Shown piece after piece: positions 16,604-25,636 of a DNA stretch of 64,000 nt. Both the position numbers and the translations under genes were made by a program. How positions within the stretch are numbered: the stretch's first letter is position 1; the number at the start of each line of letters is the position of its first letter. The stretch spans positions 55,641 to 119,640 of the forward strand of contig NZ_MUGW01000042.1 in the NCBI RefSeq assembly GCF_002217285.1, in the 5' to 3' direction. Origin of the DNA: Flavobacterium hercynium. GTDB lineage: Bacteria; Bacteroidota; Bacteroidia; Flavobacteriales; Flavobacteriaceae. Below the pieces are notes generated by a model. That model worked only from the letters and a program-made list of their open reading frames with translations. It was not told where the DNA came from and searched no databases.

Positions 16604-18362
16604 TTTTTTCAATATTCAAGCTGTTTGCCATTGCCATAAAAATTTGATAGTAAGCCGCTTTATTGTCATACAGCTCATCATGAGTACCTATTTCAACGCA
16701 TTTCCCCTGTTCTAAAACGATTATGTTTGACGCATCGATAATCTGAGAAATACTGTGCGATATAATAATAACTGTTCTGTCTTTTTTTATAGCATCTAAT
16801 GATTTTTTTATCTGTTCAGTTGCAATGGCATCTAAACTTGCTGTGGGTTCATCTAAAAAGATAATAGGAGGATTTTTTAAAAACAATCGTGCTATCGCAA
16901 TTCGTTGTTGCTGTCCGCCGGAAAGTAAATGCGCATCAGAATCATAGCCTTTTGGCAACTGCATGATTTGTTCGTGAATATAAGCTTGTTTAGCTGCTTC
17001 AGTAATTTCTGATTGTGATGCATTTGGATTACCATATAAAATGTTTTCAGCAATTGTGCCTTTAAATATGTGGTTCTTCTGCAATACCAATCCAATATTC
17101 TTTCGCAGGAAGTCAGTATTATAGTCATTCAGGTCTACTCCATCTAAATAAATTTTCCCCGAAGCAGGCAGGTAAAATTTATCCAGTAAATTGATGATAG
17201 TACTTTTTCCGGCTCCGCTTAAACCAACTAATGCAGTAGTTTCATTTGGTTTTATGGTGAAATTGATATCTGAAAGTGCTTTTGTTCCGTTTGGATAGGC
17301 AAAATCAACATTTTTAACTTCTATGAGTCCTGTAATTTTTTCAGGAATATAATTTCCGCTGGTTTCTTTTTCTTTTTCTGATTCTAAAATATCAAAAAAG
17401 CCTTCAGAATAAATCAGAGCATCGTTTACTTCATCATAAATACGATGCAATTGTCTGATTGGTGCCGAAACATTATTAAACAACATAATATGAAACATAA
17501 TTGCTCCAATGGTCATTGTATTATTCAAAACAAAATAAGCCGTTAGAATAATGATGATTACGACACCTATTTGCTCAACAAATCCTTTTATACTTTCGAA
17601 TATAAAACTTGTTTTTCTAGTCTCGAGCTGATTTTCTGTCATTTCAAACTGAATTTTCTGATGACGATCGGCTTCCATCGGTTCACGAACAAAGGATTTA
17701 ATGACCGTTATGGATTCTATCAAGCTAATGATTCCATTATTCTTTGTTTCCCGATACGTTCTCATTCGTCTTCTAAAACCACTCAGCTTATGTGCCTGAC
17801 GCTGACTGATATAAAAATAAATCGGGATAATGCATAAACTTACTAATCCTACATAAACGTTTGCATAAAACATTAAAACCAATGCTACGAAGGCATTCGT
17901 AAACAAAGGGAGAATATCAATAAAGAAATTTTGAACCAATCTTGTCAAACTACTAATACCGAGATCGATCCTGGTTTGAAGTTTTCCGCTTTCATTTTCA
18001 TTAGAAGTATAAAATTCCATTCGGTAGCTAAGAATTTTTTCTACTATTGCCTGAGAAATATCCCGGGTTATAAAAATTCGCAATTTTTCTCCATAAAATT
18101 TTTGACCAAATTGTACTACTGAATAAATCAATTCTTTAGACAGCAAAACAATACTGATGATCTCCAGTAAATGAAATCCTTTTGACAGTGATTCACGGGC
18201 TACCATTAAATTACTGATAGAATCGACAGTATATTTTAAGATCAATGCATTTACCTGCGCAGCAAATGAACCTAAAAAGGTTAGTAATAAAGTAGCGATA
18301 ACCATTTTTTTGTATGGCTTAACAAAAGGCGTGATTTTTTTATATAAAACGGATATCTGCAT
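16584..18362 (-). CDS. ABC transporter, fused permease/ATPase (exporter type)
   Basis: 592 aa half-transporter: six-TM domain (about 15-300) followed by a nucleotide-binding domain (about 345-580). Walker A GLSGAGKST at 380-388, signature LSGGQQQR at 480-487, Walker B IIFLDEP at 500-506 and an H-loop in TVIIISHS. MsbA/MDR-type exporters have this layout; the substrate is unknown. The gene is divergent from rdgB and converges on the DUF2809 gene with a 20-bp overlap. It has no adjacent partner, so it probably acts as a homodimer. Confidence 0.9.
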   Translation of the reverse strand: MQISVLYKKITPFVKPYKKMVIATLLLTFLGSFAAQVNALILKYTVDSISNLMVARESLSKGFHLLEIISIVLLSKELIYSVVQFGQKFYGEKLRIFITRDISQAIVEKILSYRMEFYTSNENESGKLQTRIDLGISSLTRLVQNFFIDILPLFTNAFVALVLMFYANVYVGLVSLCIIPIYFYISQRQAHKLSGFRRRMRTYRETKNNGIISLIESITVIKSFVREPMEADRHQKIQFEMTENQLETRKTSFIFESIKGFVEQIGVVIIIILTAYFVLNNTMTIGAIMFHIMLFNNVSAPIRQLHRIYDEVNDALIYSEGFFDILESEKEKETSGNYIPEKITGLIEVKNVDFAYPNGTKALSDINFTIKPNETTALVGLSGAGKSTIINLLDKFYLPASGKIYLDGVDLNDYNTDFLRKNIGLVLQKNHIFKGTIAENILYGNPNASQSEITEAAKQAYIHEQIMQLPKGYDSDAHLLSGGQQQRIAIARLFLKNPPIIFLDEPTASLDAIATEQIKKSLDAIKKDRTVIIISHSISQIIDASNIIVLEQGKCVEIGTHDELYDNKAAYYQIFMAMANSLNIEKITQTFD

Positions 18363-18447
18363 TTATTTTTTACATTTTAGGTAACTTATCAAATTTAAGA
18401 ATTCTAAATTTGTATTCCATTATTATCATCATTTTAAAATTACAGAC

Positions 18448-19026
18448 ATGCAACTTGTTTTCGCTTCCAACAATCTTAATAAAATAAAAGAAATTCAAAG
18501 TATCTTAAATGGATCTATTCAATTATTAAGTCTTTCTGATATAGGTTGTCATGAAGAAATTCCGGAAACAGCAGCTACAATAGAAGGTAATGCAATTTTA
18601 AAAGCAAATTATGTTACTGAAAAGTATGGTTATGATTGTTTTGCAGATGATACCGGTTTAGAAGTTAACGAATTAAATGGTGAGCCGGGTGTTTATTCGG
18701 CACGATATGCTGGAGAACAACGTGATGCAAATGATAATATGAATAAACTTCTTGATGCTTTGCAAGGTAAAGAAGATCGAAGTGCTCACTTTAAAACAGT
18801 TATAGCCCTAAATCTAAAAGGAGAACAAAACTTATTTACAGGAATTGCCAAAGGAACCATTACAAAGAAAAAAGCAGGAGATCACGGTTTTGGTTATGAC
18901 CCAATTTTTCAGCCGGAAAATTATTCTGAAACCTTTGCTGAATTAGCCTCAGAAATAAAAAATACGATAAGCCATCGTGCCAAAGCTACTCAGCAACTTA
19001 TTGATTTCCTGAACTCCGAAAAATAA
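18448..19026 (+). CDS. rdgB: non-canonical purine NTP pyrophosphatase (RdgB/HAM1)
   Basis: 192 aa. Hydrolyses dITP, ITP and XTP to monophosphates, keeping deaminated purines out of nucleic acids. N-terminal FASNNLNKIKEIQ, central FADDTGLEVNELNGEPGVYSAR and C-terminal GYDPIFQPE plus SHRAKA are the family motifs, and length is normal. A -7-like TAAATTTG lies at 18405-18412, 35 bp before the ATG. Confidence 0.95.
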   Translation: MQLVFASNNLNKIKEIQSILNGSIQLLSLSDIGCHEEIPETAATIEGNAILKANYVTEKYGYDCFADDTGLEVNELNGEPGVYSARYAGEQRDANDNMNKLLDALQGKEDRSAHFKTVIALNLKGEQNLFTGIAKGTITKKKAGDHGFGYDPIFQPENYSETFAELASEIKNTISHRAKATQQLIDFLNSEK

Positions 19027-19201
19027 TTGTTTAAAATACAACATTTTAGAGCCCAAACTTTAGATTTCACGACGTATTTTGGAAGAATTTTATTCGTCGT
19101 CAGGACAAAATGATTCTAGTGCAAACATAACTTTTTGATAATCAAATCATAACAAATACACAAATCTTAAATTTGCATTAGTTTATATCGATTATTAACA
19201 G

Positions 19202-19209
19202 TAATTTTG
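19202..19209 (+). promoter_or_regulatory. candidate -7 element of DEAD-box gene
   Basis: TAATTTTG matches TAnnTTTG, 21 bp before the ATG at 19231. A second match (TAAATTTG, 19168-19175) lies further upstream. Neither has a clear TTG at the expected distance, so which one is used is uncertain. Confidence 0.4.
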
Positions 19210-19230
19210 CACCCTATTTTAAAAATACAT

Positions 19231-21144
19231 ATGAATAAATTTGAACAATTAGGATTGAATGAATCGTTACTGAAGGCGATTTTAGATCTAGGATTTGAAA
19301 ATCCGTCAGAGGTACAGGAAAAGGCGATTCCCCTATTATTGGAAAAAGACACAGATATGGTTGCGTTGGCTCAGACAGGGACAGGGAAAACGGCAGCTTT
19401 CGGTTTTCCGCTAATTCAAAAAATTGATGCTGACAACAGAAATACACAAGCATTAGTTTTATCGCCAACACGAGAACTTTGTTTACAGATTACCAACGAA
19501 CTTAAAAACTACTCAAAATACGAAAAAGGTATTAATGTGGTAGCAGTTTACGGCGGGGCTAGTATTACAGAGCAAGCCAGAGAAATCAAAAGAGGGGCAC
19601 AAATTATTGTGGCAACTCCGGGAAGAATGCAAGACATGATCAACAGAGGATTGGTTAACATTAAAAATATAGATTACTGTATTCTTGATGAGGCTGATGA
19701 AATGCTGAACATGGGATTTTATGAAGACATCGTATCTATCTTATCAGATACTCCAGATCAAAAAAATACATGGTTGTTCTCTGCAACTATGCCACAAGAG
19801 GTTGCAAGAATTGCAAAACAATTCATGAGCGACCCACTTGAAATTACTGTAGGAACTAAAAATTCAGGTTCTGCAACTGTTTCTCACGAGTTTTACTTAG
19901 TAAATGCACGTGACCGTTACGAAGCTCTTAAACGTTTGGCAGATGCTAATCCAGACATTTTCTCTGTGGTTTTCTGTCGTACAAAAAGAGACACACAAGC
20001 GATTGCTGAAAAATTAATCGAAGATGGATACAGCGCTGCTGCATTACACGGAGATTTATCTCAGGCGCAACGTGATGGTGTAATGAAATCTTTCCGTGGA
20101 AGACAAATCCAAATGCTTGTTGCAACTGATGTAGCTGCACGTGGAATTGACGTTGATAATATTACACACGTAGTAAACTATCAGCTTCCTGACGAAATTG
20201 AAACGTACAACCACCGTTCAGGACGTACTGGTAGAGCTGGAAAATTAGGTACCTCTATTGTAATTGTTACAAAAAGTGAGATGCGTAAAATTTCTTCTAT
20301 CGAAAGAATCATCAAACAAAAGTTTGAAGAAAAATCGATCCCGTCTGGAATTGAAATCTGCGAAATTCAATTATTACACTTAGCAAACAAAATTAAAGAT
20401 ACTGAGGTTGATCACGAAATTGACAACTACTTACCAGCAATCAACAACGTTCTTGAAGGTTTATCTAAAGAGGAGTTGATCAAGAAAATGGTTTCAGTAG
20501 AATTTAACCGTTTTATTGCTTACTATAAAAAGAACAGAGATATCTCTACTCAATCTTCAGGTTCTGAAAGACGTGAAAGAGGAGATTCTGAGCCAAGAGA
20601 ATTCAACAATAACGGAGCAGTTCGTTATTTCGTAAATATCGGTTCAAGAGATAATTTCGATTGGATGTCGCTTAAAGATTACTTGAAAGAAACATTAGAC
20701 TTAGGTCGTGATGACGTTTTCAAAGTTGATGTAAAAGAAGGTTTCTCTTTCTTTAACACTGATCCTGAGCACACTGAAAAAGTAATGGAAGTATTAAACA
20801 ACGTACAATTAGAAGGTCGTCGTATTAATGTTGAAATTTCTAAAAATGATGGTGGCGGAAGACGTGACCACAACGGACGTAGTGGTGGTGGACGTAGTTC
20901 AGGACCAAGACGTGAAGGAAGCTTTGCTCCAAGACGTGAAGGTTCTGGTGGCGGATTTAGAAGCGACAGAAACTCTGGTTCAAGAGAAGGCGGGTTTAGA
21001 AGCGACAGAAATTCATCTGCTCCAAAAAGAGAAGGTGGTTTTAGAAGCTCTGCTCCAAGAACCGAAGGAAGCTCAGAAAGAGCTCCAAGACGTTCTGAAA
21101 ATTTTGGTGATGCACCAAGACCAAGAAGACCAAGAAGAGATTAA
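19231..21144 (+). CDS. DEAD-box RNA helicase with DbpA-like RNA-binding domain and Arg/Gly-rich tail
   Basis: 637 aa from the ATG at 19231 (the upstream TTG at 19207 is less likely). Helicase core about 1-370: Q motif FENPSEVQ, AQTGTGKT at 47-54, PTRELC, TPGR, DEAD, SAT, and HRSGRTGRAG. Residues about 455-530 resemble the DbpA C-terminal RRM-like domain (VRYFVNIGSRDNFDWMSLKDYL). The last 100 residues repeat GGGFRSDRNSG / APRREG units, an RGG-like disordered tail. Probably works in ribosome assembly or cold-shock RNA remodelling. The tail repeats also open other frames that are not genes. Confidence 0.93.
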   Translation: MNKFEQLGLNESLLKAILDLGFENPSEVQEKAIPLLLEKDTDMVALAQTGTGKTAAFGFPLIQKIDADNRNTQALVLSPTRELCLQITNELKNYSKYEKGINVVAVYGGASITEQAREIKRGAQIIVATPGRMQDMINRGLVNIKNIDYCILDEADEMLNMGFYEDIVSILSDTPDQKNTWLFSATMPQEVARIAKQFMSDPLEITVGTKNSGSATVSHEFYLVNARDRYEALKRLADANPDIFSVVFCRTKRDTQAIAEKLIEDGYSAAALHGDLSQAQRDGVMKSFRGRQIQMLVATDVAARGIDVDNITHVVNYQLPDEIETYNHRSGRTGRAGKLGTSIVIVTKSEMRKISSIERIIKQKFEEKSIPSGIEICEIQLLHLANKIKDTEVDHEIDNYLPAINNVLEGLSKEELIKKMVSVEFNRFIAYYKKNRDISTQSSGSERRERGDSEPREFNNNGAVRYFVNIGSRDNFDWMSLKDYLKETLDLGRDDVFKVDVKEGFSFFNTDPEHTEKVMEVLNNVQLEGRRINVEISKNDGGGRRDHNGRSGGGRSSGPRREGSFAPRREGSGGGFRSDRNSGSREGGFRSDRNSSAPKREGGFRSSAPRTEGSSERAPRRSENFGDAPRPRRPRRD

Positions 21145-21176
21145 TTCTCTTTGTTAATTTTCTGATAATTATATTC

Positions 21177-21253
21177 GAAGACTGCAAAATATTTAATCCT
21201 GATTTACTACTTTTAGTGCTTTAAATCAGGATATGAAATATTTCGCAGTTTTC
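21177..21253 (+). promoter_or_regulatory. long hairpin enclosing the start codon of the next gene
   Basis: Left arm 21177-21206 (begins GAAGACTGCAAAATATTT, ends CCTGATTTA) and right arm 21222-21253 (begins TAAATCAGG, ends GCAGTTTTC) pair over about 28 of 30 positions with a 15-nt loop. The ATG at 21233 and the first seven codons lie inside the right arm. The upper half (CCTGATTTA/TAAATCAGG) alone could serve as terminator of the helicase gene; the whole could hide the start codon. Confidence 0.6.
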
Positions 21254-22006
21254 TTTTTTTTTCTACTATCAATGAGCGGTTTTGCACAAGACGCAGAATC
21301 TACGGCACCGCAAAGAGTATCCGGCTACGTTATTAATGATAACAGCAAACAGCCACTTTCTAATGTAAACATCATTAACACAAATAAAGTACGTGGTGCA
21401 AAATCTGATTCAAAAGGATATTTTGAAATCGATGTTCAGCCCAATGATACTATTCACTTTACCATCTTAGGATTTCAGTCTTTAAGAATCAGAGTTACCA
21501 ATGACTGGCTAAAAAATAAAGTAACAAGAATTCAGCTTACTGAAAAAGCAATCGCACTGGAAGAAGTTGTTATTGCTCCTTTCCACTTAACCGGTTATCT
21601 TGAAGTAGATTCTAAATTAATTCCAACAAAAGAAAATTACCGATATAGTATTTCAGGTCTTACACAAGGTTATGAGGCTGGTGAATATTCTCCAAACGCT
21701 TTTGGTAAAGTATTAGGATCGATTTTCAACCCTGCAGACATGCTTTATAATTTCTTTGGAAAAAACGGAAAAGAACTCAAGAAGCTAAAGCAAATGCGAC
21801 AAGATGATACGGTACGAAACCTATTAGAATCTAAATACGACAGAGAAACTGTTTCTGTACTTTTAGGAGTAAGCAAAGACGAAATTCCAGAAATCTTACA
21901 ACGTTGCAGTTATTCAGATGCTTTTATCCAGACAGCAAACGATCTACAGATCATGGACGCCATTAGCGCCTGTTACGAACAATACAAAGTATTAAAACGA
22001 AATTAA
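21233..22006 (+). CDS. secreted protein with carboxypeptidase-regulatory-like domain
   Basis: 257 aa. Signal peptide about 1-18 (ending GFAQ). Residues about 27-110 form a CarbopepD_reg_2-type beta-sandwich (VSGYVINDNSKQPLSNVNI, KGYFEIDVQPNDTIHFTILGF), the same fold found at the N-terminus of SusC proteins. The C-terminal 140 residues are predicted mostly helical and unrecognised. Found as conserved hypothetical in Flavobacteria; function unknown. Its start codon is inside the hairpin at 21177-21253. Confidence 0.8.
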   Translation: MKYFAVFFFFLLSMSGFAQDAESTAPQRVSGYVINDNSKQPLSNVNIINTNKVRGAKSDSKGYFEIDVQPNDTIHFTILGFQSLRIRVTNDWLKNKVTRIQLTEKAIALEEVVIAPFHLTGYLEVDSKLIPTKENYRYSISGLTQGYEAGEYSPNAFGKVLGSIFNPADMLYNFFGKNGKELKKLKQMRQDDTVRNLLESKYDRETVSVLLGVSKDEIPEILQRCSYSDAFIQTANDLQIMDAISACYEQYKVLKRN

Positions 22007-22024
22007 TTAGTTTTTTTTAAATAC

Positions 22025-22060
22025 AATCCTCATTTACATACAGTAATTGAGGATTTTTTA
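22025..22060 (+). terminator. intrinsic terminator
   Basis: AATCCTCA (22025-22032) / TGAGGATT (22048-22055) followed by a run of T, 19 bp after the stop of the carboxypeptidase-regulatory-like gene. Confidence 0.8.
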
Positions 22061-22105
22061 TTTAAAAACCATCTTTACTAATAAGGCAAAAAAAAAGTAA
22101 AATCT

Positions 22106-22438
22106 ATGATACCTTTTCAAAGCATTGATTGGAGCCAGATTACTAAGACCGAACACCCTGGAGAAACAGGAACGGCATATTGGCAAACTCTCGAATTAGG
22201 AGATTTGCGTATTAGAAAAGTAACTTATTCTAAAAATTACATTGCTGATCATTGGTGCCACAAAGGACATATTGTACATTGTCTTAAAGGTGAATTTACA
22301 AGTGAATTAGAAAATGGAGAACACTTTAAACTAACAAAAGGAATGACATACGTAGTCTCTGACAATGCAAGCTCGCATCGCTCGGTAACCCAAAATGGTG
22401 TTGAACTCTTGATTATCGATGGTTCGTTTTTAAAATAA
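22106..22438 (+). CDS. DHCW-motif-type cupin-fold protein
   Basis: 110 aa, a single small cupin barrel. Residues around 45-62 read ADHWCHKGHIVHCLKGE, the metal-binding stretch of a family labelled 'DHCW motif cupin fold protein', and the second cupin motif includes GMTYVVSDNASSHRS. No signal peptide, so cytoplasmic. Function unknown. Ends about 70 bp before a tiny basic ORF in the same direction. Confidence 0.8.
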   Translation: MIPFQSIDWSQITKTEHPGETGTAYWQTLELGDLRIRKVTYSKNYIADHWCHKGHIVHCLKGEFTSELENGEHFKLTKGMTYVVSDNASSHRSVTQNGVELLIIDGSFLK

Positions 22439-22506
22439 TATTCAGGGCAAATCAAAATATTATATATACATTTACTTACATCTAAAAAAAATTAAATTCA
22501 AATATT

Positions 22507-22617
22507 ATGGCAAAGAGTCAAGACGCTAAGAAAACGGTAAAAAAAGAACCGTTAAAAACAGCTAAGGAAAAAAAAGAAGAGAAAAGAGACAAGAAAAACA
22601 ATCCTAAGAGAGACTAA
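22507..22617 (+). CDS. 36-aa highly charged small protein
   Basis: Short ORF from ATG at 22507: starts MAKSQDAKKTVKKEP and ends KKNNPKRD; about 18 of 36 residues are Lys or Arg. No tryptophan, cysteine or hydrophobic core, so likely disordered or nucleic-acid/ribosome associated. Similar very short Lys-rich MAK... proteins are known in Flavobacteriia, from memory. It has its own spacer on both sides and the following stretch is a terminator-like repeat, which supports a real gene. Confidence 0.55.
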   Translation: MAKSQDAKKTVKKEPLKTAKEKKEEKRDKKNNPKRD

Positions 22618-22825
22618 TAATTAGTGGTCAGTGATCAGGTTTTTAGTGGTCAGTTTTGTTTGAACCTATATTAAGTGGTCAGTGATCAGTTTTTCTTTAT
22701 ATTTAAAAAAAATGTTCAGTATTCAGGTTTTTAGTAAATCATATTACCTACTAAAAACCTAAATACTGAACACTAAAAAGTATAGTACAGCTTTACTGAA
22801 TACTAAAAAAGCTGAACACTGAATA
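22618..22825. repeat. word-repeat hairpins between convergent genes
   Basis: Same repeat family as 14327-14499: several AGTGGTCAGTGATCAG / TTCAGTATTCAGG words on the left half and their complements (CTAAAAACCTAAATACTGAA, CTGAACACTGAATACT) on the right. Placed exactly between the convergent 36-aa gene and pepD, so probably a bidirectional terminator. Confidence 0.6.
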
Positions 22826-24286
22826 CTACTTCACCGGAATATTAGAAAGAATCTCTAAAACAAATTTCCAATATTTTTGAGCTGAAGAAATACTAGCTCT
22901 CTCATCTGGCGAATGTGCTCCGTGAATGGTTGGTCCAAAAGAAATCATATCCATATCAGGATAGTTTGTTCCCAGAATTCCACATTCTAAACCAGCGTGA
23001 CAAGCCACTACTTTTGGTTTTTCATTATTTTGTTTCTCATAAATACTTACCAAAGTATCTAATATCTCAGAATTCACGTTTGGTGTCCAACCTGGATAAG
23101 AACCTGAAAGCTCAACCTCACAACCTACTAATTCAAAAGCAGAACGTAATGAATTTGCTAAGTCAAATTTTGAAGTTTCTACAGAAGAACGTGTCAAACA
23201 TCCAACAGATATTTCACCATCTTTTACAATAACTCTGGCAATATTGTTTGAAGTCTCCACTAAGTCAGCCATATCGGCACTCATTCTGTAAACGCCATTG
23301 TGAGCTGCATAAATCGCACGAATAATTCCTTCCTGAACACCTAAATCCATTACTTTCTCAGGTAAATCGCATTTTACGATTTCAATCGACAAATTAGGCT
23401 CTGTAGTTTTGTATTCTGCTTTAATGTCATTGATAATTTCCTGCATATCAAAAACATATGCTTCATCAAACATTTCAGATATAATAACTTTAGCTACACT
23501 TTCTCTCGGAATAGCATTTCTTAAACTACCTCCGTTAATTTCCGCCACTTGCAAACCAAAGTTTTCAAAGGCATCAAATAACAAACGGTTCATGATTTTG
23601 TTAGCATTCCCAAGTCCTTTGTGAATATCCATACCAGAATGGCCACCATTTAATCCTTTTACGGTAATAATATGTCCAACTGAACCTTCAGGAACTTCTT
23701 CTTCATTATAAGTCCTTGTAGCCGTTACATCAATTCCACCTGCACAACCAATATCAATTTCATCATCTTCTTCAGTATCTAAGTTCAAAAGAATCTGACC
23801 TTGCAAGATTCCTCCTTTAAGATTTAAAGCTCCTGTCATCCCCGTTTCCTCATCAATAGTAAACAAAGCTTCGATTGCAGGATGCGGAATGTCTTTGCTT
23901 TCTAAAATAGCCATGATCGTAGCTACTCCCAATCCGTTATCTGCTCCTAGTGTTGTTCCGCGTGCGCGAACCCAGTCACCATCTACATACATATCGATTC
24001 CTTGGGTATCAAAATCAAAAACAGTATCAGCATTTTTTTGGTGTACCATATCAAGGTGTCCTTGCAGTACAATTGCTTTACGGCTTTCCATTCCCGGAGT
24101 TGCCGGTTTACGAATAATTACATTTCGAATTTCGTCTTCAAAAGTTTCTAAACCTAAGCTGTTTCCAAAGTTTTTCATAAACTCAATCACACGCTCTTCT
24201 TTTTTAGACGGACGTGGAACTTCGTTTAAATCAGCAAACTTATTCCATAATGCTTTTGGTTCCAGATTTCTTATTTCCTGACTCAT
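22826..24286 (-). CDS. pepD: aminoacyl-histidine dipeptidase (PepD, M20 family)
   Basis: 486 aa, zinc dipeptidase cutting Xaa-His (carnosine-type) and other dipeptides in the cytoplasm. Metal and catalytic residues seen: H77 and D79 in VLQGHLDMVH, D116 in LGADNGLG, E146/E147 in TIDEETGMTGA, and the C-terminal histidine in SFGPTIHGAHSPDE. SGMDIHKG marks the lid/dimerisation domain. No signal peptide; length is usual for PepD. Monocistronic. Confidence 0.93.
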   Translation of the reverse strand: MSQEIRNLEPKALWNKFADLNEVPRPSKKEERVIEFMKNFGNSLGLETFEDEIRNVIIRKPATPGMESRKAIVLQGHLDMVHQKNADTVFDFDTQGIDMYVDGDWVRARGTTLGADNGLGVATIMAILESKDIPHPAIEALFTIDEETGMTGALNLKGGILQGQILLNLDTEEDDEIDIGCAGGIDVTATRTYNEEEVPEGSVGHIITVKGLNGGHSGMDIHKGLGNANKIMNRLLFDAFENFGLQVAEINGGSLRNAIPRESVAKVIISEMFDEAYVFDMQEIINDIKAEYKTTEPNLSIEIVKCDLPEKVMDLGVQEGIIRAIYAAHNGVYRMSADMADLVETSNNIARVIVKDGEISVGCLTRSSVETSKFDLANSLRSAFELVGCEVELSGSYPGWTPNVNSEILDTLVSIYEKQNNEKPKVVACHAGLECGILGTNYPDMDMISFGPTIHGAHSPDERASISSAQKYWKFVLEILSNIPVK

Positions 24287-24443
24287 TTATATTTTGTTTG
24301 AAGTTTAACAATTAAGAGCTCCAAAGTTACAAGTTTAAATTCTTTTTGTCGAGAAACGCATTTAATATTTTTGTGTCTTTACCTCATTCTTATTAGCTAC
24401 TAATTGATATTGTATTTATATTTACGTATCAAAAATTTATGCT

Positions 24444-25505
24444 TTGAAATCAAAATACATTTTACCTTTATTTCTTCTTTTACAGATCATTCTTTTAAAG
24501 ATCCTTCCCTATTTTCCGGAATTTATAGAAAACGTCTACAGCAACGGATTGTATTCGAAAATCGCTCCTATTTCGAGAACGATTTTGGGTAGCATTCCCT
24601 TTTCTGTTGGAGACTGCATTTATACTATTTTGATTATTCTTTTAATCCGATGGCTTTGGAAAAACAGAAAAACCTGGAAACTGCATTGGAAAGATCATCT
24701 TTTAAAAGCTTTGAGCTGTATTTCTGTCTTTTATTTTTTCTTTCATTTTCTTTGGGCATTCAATTATTATAGAGTTCCTCTTTTTGAGAAGATGAATATC
24801 AAAAAAGAATACACTGATGCTGAATTACTGGATTTTACTAAAAAGCTTATCATTAAGACAAACGCTATTCAGTATCAAATTACCAAAAACGATACTATTA
24901 AAGTTAGTTTTCCATATTCTCAGAAAGAAGTCTTTAAAATGAATTTAAATGGTTACAAAAATCTTGCAAAGGAACATCCTTACTTTAAATACGAAACTTT
25001 AAGTGTAAAAAAATCGCTTTTCAGTCTTCCGTTAACTTATATGGGATTTGGTGGTTATCTAAACCCCTTTACCAATGAGGCACAAGTAAACGGCTTACTC
25101 CCAATGCATAGCTTTCCCGCTACCACCTGCCACGAAATGGCACATCAAATGGGTTTTGCCAACGAAAGCGAATGTAATTTTATTGGTGTTTTAGCAACTG
25201 TAAAAAATGAAAATTTATATTATCAATATTCCGGTTATAGCTTTACGCTAAGCTACTGTCTTGGAATATGGAGAGCCAAAGACGAGAAGGTTTTTGATGC
25301 CTTAAAAAAAACAGTGCATACCGGAATCTTTAAAAATTATAAAGAAAGTCATGATTTCTGGCAAAAATATGAAACGCCAATTGAAAACGGATTTAGAATA
25401 TTCTATGACAACTTTTTAAAAATTAACCAACAAAAAGACGGTATGGAAAGTTACAGTAAATTTGTTGATTTGATGGTTAACTATTACAAAACAAAAGATT
25501 TATAA
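24444..25505 (+). CDS. DUF3810 family membrane-anchored putative zinc metalloprotease
   Basis: 353 aa from a TTG start at 24444: no in-frame ATG precedes the conserved MKSKYILPLFLLLQ-type N-terminus, and the ATG at 24439 is out of frame and stops at once. Three TM segments in the first 110 residues, then a soluble domain with HEMAH (H230-H234) followed by GFANESE (E241 or E243 as possible third ligand), the pattern of a gluzincin-like peptidase. DUF3810 proteins are conserved in Bacteroidota and Firmicutes; substrate unknown. Confidence 0.8.
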   Translation: MKSKYILPLFLLLQIILLKILPYFPEFIENVYSNGLYSKIAPISRTILGSIPFSVGDCIYTILIILLIRWLWKNRKTWKLHWKDHLLKALSCISVFYFFFHFLWAFNYYRVPLFEKMNIKKEYTDAELLDFTKKLIIKTNAIQYQITKNDTIKVSFPYSQKEVFKMNLNGYKNLAKEHPYFKYETLSVKKSLFSLPLTYMGFGGYLNPFTNEAQVNGLLPMHSFPATTCHEMAHQMGFANESECNFIGVLATVKNENLYYQYSGYSFTLSYCLGIWRAKDEKVFDALKKTVHTGIFKNYKESHDFWQKYETPIENGFRIFYDNFLKINQQKDGMESYSKFVDLMVNYYKTKDL

Positions 25506-25553
25506 GTTGATGATAACCTGAAAATACATTTTAATCATCTGATGTAATTTCTT

Positions 25554-25590
25554 TTTTGTTTGAAGAAAAACAGTATTTCTTCAAACAAAA
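25554..25590. terminator. inverted repeat, probable terminator
   Basis: 15-bp perfect stem TTTTGTTTGAAGAAA (25554-25568) / TTTCTTCAAACAAAA (25576-25590), 7-nt loop, between DUF3810 and the sigma factor gene. No T-run follows on the plus strand, so an operator role for the following sigma-factor gene is also possible. Confidence 0.5.
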
Positions 25591-25636
25591 TTAAAAGTAA
25601 TTGTAACAAAAACGTTTTCAGTACTACTAACACATT

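Noticed and set aside
20828..21157. Forward ORF of 109 codons overlapping the helicase tail (Val/Asp/Glu/Gln-rich).
   Set aside because: Frame-shifted reading of the repeated Arg/Gly-rich codons; composition explained entirely by the helicase frame.
22915..24281. Forward ORFs (105, 71 and 130 codons) opposite pepD.
   Set aside because: All lie antisense to an intact PepD gene and resemble no protein family.
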